From NCBI GenBank assembly GCA_964036045.1, contig OZ038382.1, forward strand, positions 2,316,612 to 2,380,611: 64,000 nucleotides of DNA, written 5' to 3'. Made by a program: the position numbers and the translations under genes. Numbering within the stretch: position 1 is the stretch's first letter; each line of letters begins with the position of its first letter. Under the pieces are notes generated by a model that was not told the DNA's origin, did not search any database, and was given only the letters and a program-made list of their open reading frames with translations. Origin of the DNA: Eutreptiella sp. 'Long Island Sound 2002'. Its lineage: Eukaryota > Euglenozoa > Euglenophyceae > Eutreptiales > Eutreptiaceae. Positions 59,006-64,000 of this stretch are shown here, piece by piece.

Positions 59006-60661
59006 CACCAGGCTTGGTTTCCTCAGGTTGCTGGCAGCCGGCATTGCCAATGAAGGCAAGCCGCTCGGAGTCACGAGAAAACCAGACCAGACCCCAGGCA
59101 CGTACTGCAACCCTGCCCTTTCTTGGACTCAATGTAACGTCAGACATTGTTTTTCTGTGCGTTGTGTGTTTCTCTGCGTGCACGAAAAGTATTGCAGCCT
59201 GGCAGGGGTCAGGCCAGTTCAATTGCCCGGATTGGATTTGCATTGAAGCGAGCCACCGAACTGTCCTGGTTATCGCCATTTTTGCAGACGGTGCCCAGAA
59301 GCAAGCTCCAGAAGCAAGCCAAGCCAGCTCCAGCAGCGCCGCGCAATACCCAGACGCCGGTTACAACCTTGCCACTGGGTACGGATACCCGGGCTATGCT
59401 GCCCCGCAGGCACCCGGATACCCTCCGCCTGCAGGCTACGGACCATTTCCTGGTGCTCCGTACCCTGGTTATGGACCGCCTTCAGGCCCCTACGGCCCGC
59501 CGTACCCTGGCTACGGTCCTCCGCCTGGTGCCCCTGGCTACCCCCCTGGGCCCTACGGCCCTCCCCCGGGGGCCTACCCTCCATATCCTGGTTATGGCCC
59601 CCCACCAGCAGGTTACGGGCCCCCGCCCGGCGCCTACCCACCGCCTGACGATGGCAAGGGTGGCAAAGGATGGGATTTCGGGAAGGGGTACGGTAAGGGG
59701 TACGATAATGGGGGGAAGGGGGAGGATGGGGGCAAGGGCGACGCGAAAGGTGGGAAGGGGGGATGGGATGAGTGGCAGGGCTGGGAGGGGGCCTGGGGTG
59801 GCAGAGGCGGGGGCGGGGGGGAGGACAGATGGGAGGGCGGCAAGGGGAAGGGCGGCTGGGACCCCACCGATGTGGACGCCTGTCAATTGGTGTGCTTTGT
59901 GCCGTACTCGTGGGAAGACGCCGAAGTGCGGGCGCGTTTCGCGGAGTTCGGCAACATCACCAGCATTCGGATCCCGAAGCCAGGCACTGGTATGGTTTCT
60001 CTTGCCCGCTGGCAGCTTGAGGTGTTACGAGTGCTACCCAGGGCGTTGTCCGTGGAGTTTGTTTTTTGGATGTGCGCGAAAAACTGTCGAGTTTGTGGTT
60101 GTTTGTGGCATTGTGTGCCTCCCTGTATGTGGCACTGTGACATCGTGTAGCTCTGTGGCGTTCTATGGCATTTTTTGGCTCTGGCTCTGGGGGTTGGGTG
60201 GCACTGTGTGTCATTGTTGTGGCTCTGTGCGACTGTGTGCGGGCCCGGGCCCGTGCTGGTTGGTCGGTGGCCCACTGCTGTCAGATCCTATGGTCATAAT
60301 CGTATATTGATGGATGCACTCAGGCACCAAATGGAATTGTAAAAACAGAGGGATTTAATTCGCTCTCCATATGGCATCAATCTGTCATTGGATCTTTCCC
60401 ATTTGCATCCCCTTTCCCTTCCCTTCTACACCCACCCCTGGGTCCCCCTTTATTCATTGTTGTTTTCCCAGTCTCTCCTGATGATGAATATTTTCCCTTG
60501 TTGCTCCGGATGTTACTCCCCGGTCCCATTTTCATTTTGTCGCTTTTCCAGTTTTTGTCAATTACGAGAAGGAGGAAGACACGGACAAGGCCATCAGCGC
60601 CATAGATGGCACTAAAGTCGGGGCCTGGACAGTCCGGGTGTGGCACTGTGAACGTTGGTAG
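55132..60661 (+). CDS. Multi-RRM RNA-binding protein (CELF/Bruno-like), ten exons
   Basis: Exons, all with matching GT-AG phases: 55132-55174, 55304-55488, 55660-55828, 56055-56126, 56261-56533, 57071-57150, 57256-57315, 58532-58769, 59288-59989, 60552-60661. Joined they give 643 residues from ATG 55132 to TAG. RRM1 (9-84) has RNP2 LFVGQV and RNP1 RGCAFVTY. Residues 133-176 look like a second, degenerate RRM lacking RNP2 (VFNNLGEVLDVCMHLKKD). RRM3 (205-285) has KIFVGQIP and KGCAFMKF. A long Pro/Gly/Tyr-rich part (YPGYGPPPG-type units) follows, then a Gly/Lys/Asp/Trp-rich stretch. RRM4 (572-638) has CQLVCFVPYSW and VFVNYEKEED. The arrangement recalls CELF/Bruno splicing and translation regulators; the low-complexity middle suggests condensate or oligomer formation. 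RRM1 to exon 4 (acceptor GTGGTAG) is the least certain join, and the 1.2-kb intron 7 could hide an exon. Intron 1 is 129 bp, stop-free and in frame. Confidence 0.82.
58946..59003. repeat. (GA)n microsatellite in intron 8 of the RRM gene
   Basis: About 29 nearly perfect GA units lie between exon 8 (ending 58769) and exon 9 (starting 59288). Confidence 0.92.
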
Positions 60662-60864
60662 CTGCCATGTGTGCTTGTCATTTTGAACCCGTCCTCAGTG
60701 CCTCTGGAGGCTATCTGAACGCTGCACATTTCAACCAATGTCCAGCCATGTTGCATCATGTGGTCTCGTTTGCATGCATACGTTTGAGGACGTGGTTTCC
60801 ACACGACCATTAATCGCACATCATTCATTTGTTTGCTGTTGCAATGATCTACATCTTTGTATAA

Positions 60865-60939
60865 ATGTATGTATGTATGTATGTATGTATGTATGTATGT
60901 ATGTATGTATGTATGTATGTATGTATGTATGTATGTATG
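60865..60939. repeat. (ATGT)n microsatellite
   Basis: About 18 uninterrupted 4-bp units lie 200 bp beyond the RRM gene stop codon and 70 bp before the inverted repeat at 61008. Confidence 0.95.
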
Positions 60940-61189
60940 GTCGTTGGACTGGGGCGGCTGGGGTCTAAACCCCGAACTAGCGAGATTTTGCCATGTTGCT
61001 ACTGTGTGTTGCAAGGGAATTGGAGGGTTATTGGTGGGCATTTGCCCCAATAAAGGGCCCGTGATGGCTAAAAATAGGGTATGACATCACTACTACTAGG
61101 ACCTTAACCAGAGTACTAACAATAACCACTAAATCCTAAAAATATCCCACACCACCCCTTTTACCCAATAACTTAATAATTCGGACAAC

Positions 61190-61570
61190 GAAGGAGGGCC
61201 CGCTCTGATGCGGCGGGGGGCCCGGTGGTTCCGATACTATGGAGGCCCCCGCTCCAAAGCGGTGGGGGCCCCGGTGGCTCCAAAGCGTCAGAGGTCCCTG
61301 CCCTGATGCAGGTGGGGGGCCCCAGTGGTTACCAAACGGCGGAGCCCCGCTCCAAAACGGCGGGCCCCGGTGGTTCCAAAGCAAAGGAGGGCCCGCCCCG
61401 ATGTGGCGGGGGGCCCGGTGATCCCAAAGCAAAAGAGGCCCCTGCCCTGATGCGGCGGGGGCCCCTATGGCTCCAAAGCGACGGAGGCCCCCACCCTGAT
61501 ACGGCTGGGGCCCCGGCCGTCGCAAAGCGGATGAGGCCCCCCGCTGCGACCGGGGCCCCGGTGGTTCCAC
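61190..61570. repeat. GC-rich minisatellite, units of about 42-45 bp
   Basis: Units repeat GGGGCCCCGGTGGCTCCAAAG-like text followed by a GAGGCCCCCGCCCTGATGCGG-like block, about eight or nine times with many substitutions. Confidence 0.75.
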
Positions 61571-61592
61571 TGCACACACCTGCTGCACCCCC

Positions 61593-61850
61593 CACCGGGC
61601 GTCCCTATCCCCAGCACAGTCAGCCACAGACCGGGGGGATTCGGGTGTATCCGGGGGGGGGGGGGTGGGGATACACCTACATCACCCTCCCACCGGGCGT
61701 CCCTGTCCCCCAGCTCGGTCCACACCAGACCGGGGGGGATTCGGGTGTATCCGCCGCAGCGTGGGGGGCTAGGACTGCCACACCTGCGGTACCCTCCCAC
61801 CGGGCGTCCTTATCCCCAGCACGGTCTGCACCAGACTGGGGCCCGCCCGC
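61593..61850. repeat. Three tandem units of about 98-107 bp
   Basis: Units start with CACCGGGCGTCC at 61593, 61691 and 61798 and share CCCCAGC and CAGACCGGGGGGATTCGGG blocks. Confidence 0.75.
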
Positions 61851-62879
61851 CCGCCGTGCAAATCTCACTCCTAAGAACAAAGGAAAAGGTAAACCCCAAG
61901 GGAAGCGCCAACAGGCCCGGGGGCTCCCGGAAGCAGTCACGCAAAAGAACCGAGAAAACATAACAAAAACAAACCAAAAAAAAAGCCGGCCCCAGCGCAG
62001 GCCGACCCCTGGGGTGCCTGCACTCACGCACGCCTTCTCCGCACCTCGCATACCCGTATTGGTCCCCCGTCGTCGTTGCAGCCCCACGCTGGGGGCCGCC
62101 ACGTCGATGACGGCCACGACGCCGGCGGAAACCTCCTGTGGAGGGCCCTGTTGCCCCGCCTTACTTCACGGGGCTGGGCCGATTTCCCCCTTGGCCAACA
62201 CACGGGGAGCGGTGCCCCATCGCGGAGGTGTGACCACTCCCTTAGGCGCACACAAGGACTGGCAATCTGGCCTTAAAACAGGGGGGCCACACCATGGTTC
62301 AAGGGACAAACAGGCAGTGGGGAGTGGCGCCCGCCCACAGAGTTGTGGACCACCCCCTCTAGAACCATTCAAATAAGGCAGGCAAGACCAGGGGGCCACC
62401 CCTTGCTTCAAAAATAACATTGCTGGGGTGCGACGCCCTTCCACTGCAACGTCTAATCTCGGGCTGGACAGGGCCCTGCCTGCCCCGCTGAGCCGCTGCG
62501 GTGGGCCCCGGTAAGGCCGCAAGGGCCTCTCGGAAGCCCCTTCATGTCCCCATGCACGATATGGACCTGTTGAGGGCCAAAGGCGGTGCAGGGGGAGGAA
62601 GCACCAACATCCCGAAGCCCTGAGGTGGGCGAGGCCACAGGGAGGCCCGACATACCCCCATTGACCACCACCCGCAGTGGAGCCCGCCCTGTGCCATCGT
62701 GGCTCCCCCACGGTGGCCGGCGAGGGGTGGGGAGCGCGCTTTCACGGCGTAGCCGTGGCTGAGTCTGGGCCGCCCCCCAGGTTGCGTGTTGGCCCAGGGG
62801 ATCCCACCGCTAGTTTCACCCCCACACCACGGTGAGGTCACGCACCCCTGGGTGGCCGTGGAGGAAGGTATAGCACGTT

Positions 62880-63535
62880 TCAGTCAAGGCATGGCAAGCC
62901 ATAGCACGCTTGGGTCAACGCATGGAACAGCATAGTTCTTTACTGTCAAGGCATGGCAAGGCATACCTCTTTTGGGTGAAGGCATGGCAAGGCATAGTAC
63001 TTTTGGGTCAAGGACTTTTGGGTCAAGGCATGGCCATAGCAGTTTTGGGTCAAGGCATGGCAAGCCATAGTACATTTGGGTGAAGGCATGGCAAGACATA
63101 GTACTTTTGGGTCAAGGCATGGCAAGGCATACCTTTTTTGGGTCAAGGCATGGCAAGGCATAGTACTTTCGGGTCAAGGCATGGCCAGAAAAACCACATT
63201 TCAGTCAGGGCATGGCAAGGCATAGTACTTTTGGGTCAAAGCATGGCAAGGCATAGTAATTTTGGGTCAAGGCATGCCAAGCCACAGCCTTTTTGGGTCA
63301 AGGCATAGCAAGCCATAGCTATTTTGGGTCAGGGCATGGCAAGCCACAGCACGTTTGCGTCAATGCATGGCAAGCCATAGCACTTTGACGTCAAGGCATA
63401 GCTCTTTTGGGTCAATGGCATGGCAAGGTATACCACTTTTGGGTCAATGCATGGCAAGCCATAGCACTTTTGGGTCAGGGCATGTCAAGGCATATTACTT
63501 TTGGGTCAAGGCATGCCAAGCCATAGCTTTTTTGG
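62880..63535. repeat. Minisatellite of about twenty 31-bp units
   Basis: The unit is TTTTGGGTCAAGGCATGGCA followed by AGGCATAGTAC or AGCCATAGCAC. Units vary by substitutions and short truncations, with no unique spacers, so it is not a CRISPR array. Confidence 0.9.
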
Positions 63536-63743
63536 GGTTTGTAATGTACTCTTGTCCATTTTGATGTCCTCAAAATAATATCTGGGGTGGAAAGGGGTAG
63601 TGTTAGGGGCTTGGACCACAAATTTACCTATTTTTGGCACTCTGGTTAGAATCCTGGTAGTAGTGAAGTCATACCCTATTTTTAGCCATCACAAGCCCTT
63701 TATAGGGGCAAATACCCACGAATAACCCTCCAATCACTTGCAA

Positions 63744-64000
63744 AACATGTTTATTTGTGTTTGCCGACCCCAAAATAGGGGGGGGGGGTCCCTACTTCTC
63801 TCCCAAAGCGCACCCGGTACTACACCCTGGTAGGTACACTGCTATAGATATGCCATATACATACATGAACCAGGCGTTTTTGAACTTTAAGGCGGAACAA
63901 TTAGGGCCGGCATTAGCTGCAATGCAGTTTCTCCTGCACAATCCCTCGGTGTGGTCTCAAGGTGCCGGAATCACAAGGTCGTCCAATTTGTGCAAGATAT
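63744..64000. other. No feature seen at the right end
   Basis: After the right inverted repeat there is a G run near 63779-63789 and no supported frame. Confidence 0.4.

Larger units (their letters stand above)
61008..63743. mobile_element. 2.7-kb segment bounded by roughly 105-bp inverted repeats
   Basis: Left arm 61008-61115 and right arm 63642-63743 are reverse complements at roughly 85-90% by eye. Shared blocks include TTGGAGGGTTATT, ATTTGCCCC, GTGATGGCTAAAAATAGGGT, CACTACTAC and AACCAGAGT. The interior is almost wholly tandem repeats (61190-61570, 61593-61850, 62880-63535). The plus frame 61225-62376 is a by-product of the GC-rich repeats rather than a transposase; it has no catalytic motif. 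This could be a non-autonomous DNA element, or a locus that inverted repeats happen to flank. I could not identify a target-site duplication. Confidence 0.5.

Noticed and set aside
61225-62376. 383-codon frame inside the inverted-repeat segment as a real protein
   Set aside because: It follows the GC-rich minisatellite units and shows no conserved residues beyond the DNA repeats.
62880-63535. CRISPR array
   Set aside because: Units are contiguous 31-bp repeats with no unique spacers, in a eukaryotic window.

Overview
This window is nuclear DNA from a eukaryote. Coding sequence is split by canonical GT-AG introns whose phases match when exons are joined, while most of the 64 kb is repetitive, homopolymer-rich, apparently non-coding sequence. 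The exonuclease gene at 11.6-14.9 kb has a hydrophobic leader, an Ala-Thr-Ala-Phe-Ala-Pro motif and a second membrane segment followed by arginines. That is the layout of plastid-targeting presequences in algae with a secondary red plastid, and especially of dinoflagellate class I presequences. With the sparse genes and heavy repeat load, this suggests a dinoflagellate or another red-plastid alga. The assignment is an inference, not proven.

Layout. At 1-11.6 kb there are only two terminal exons of unrecognised genes (1741-1950 and 3622-4011, both minus) among dispersed and tandem repeats. At 11.6-14.9 kb (minus) lies a two-exon DEDDy 3'-5' exonuclease gene. At 16.6-18.7 kb (plus) a WD40-type exon has been duplicated together with flanking intron. 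The stretch 18.7-22.5 kb holds repeat families, a perfect 42-bp palindrome and a tRNA-like sequence. At 22.5-26.3 kb (plus) is the most striking gene: a Roc-COR GTPase fused to a TIR domain and a C-terminal SAM domain. At 29.0-31.6 kb (minus) is a two-exon 2H phosphoesterase. The stretch 31.6-42.4 kb looks like decayed mobile DNA, including a short element bordered by GTACATTAAGTG motifs. At 42.5-44.2 kb (minus) is a broken gene of about ten helical repeats (NTVWAFATLG type). The stretch 44.7-52.2 kb holds recent duplications and a reverse-transcriptase-like reading frame with one in-frame stop. At 55.1-60.7 kb (plus) is a ten-exon gene for a multi-RRM RNA-binding protein with a Pro/Gly/Tyr-rich middle. 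At 61.0-63.7 kb a repeat-filled segment is bounded by roughly 105-bp inverted repeats.

The genes do not form an operon or an obvious pathway. The reconstructable ones are a putative organellar nuclease, an immune- or signalling-type GTPase, an RNA 2H phosphoesterase and an RNA-binding protein. Exon joins were worked out by hand from splice motifs, reading phase and domain continuity; no transcript data were available.
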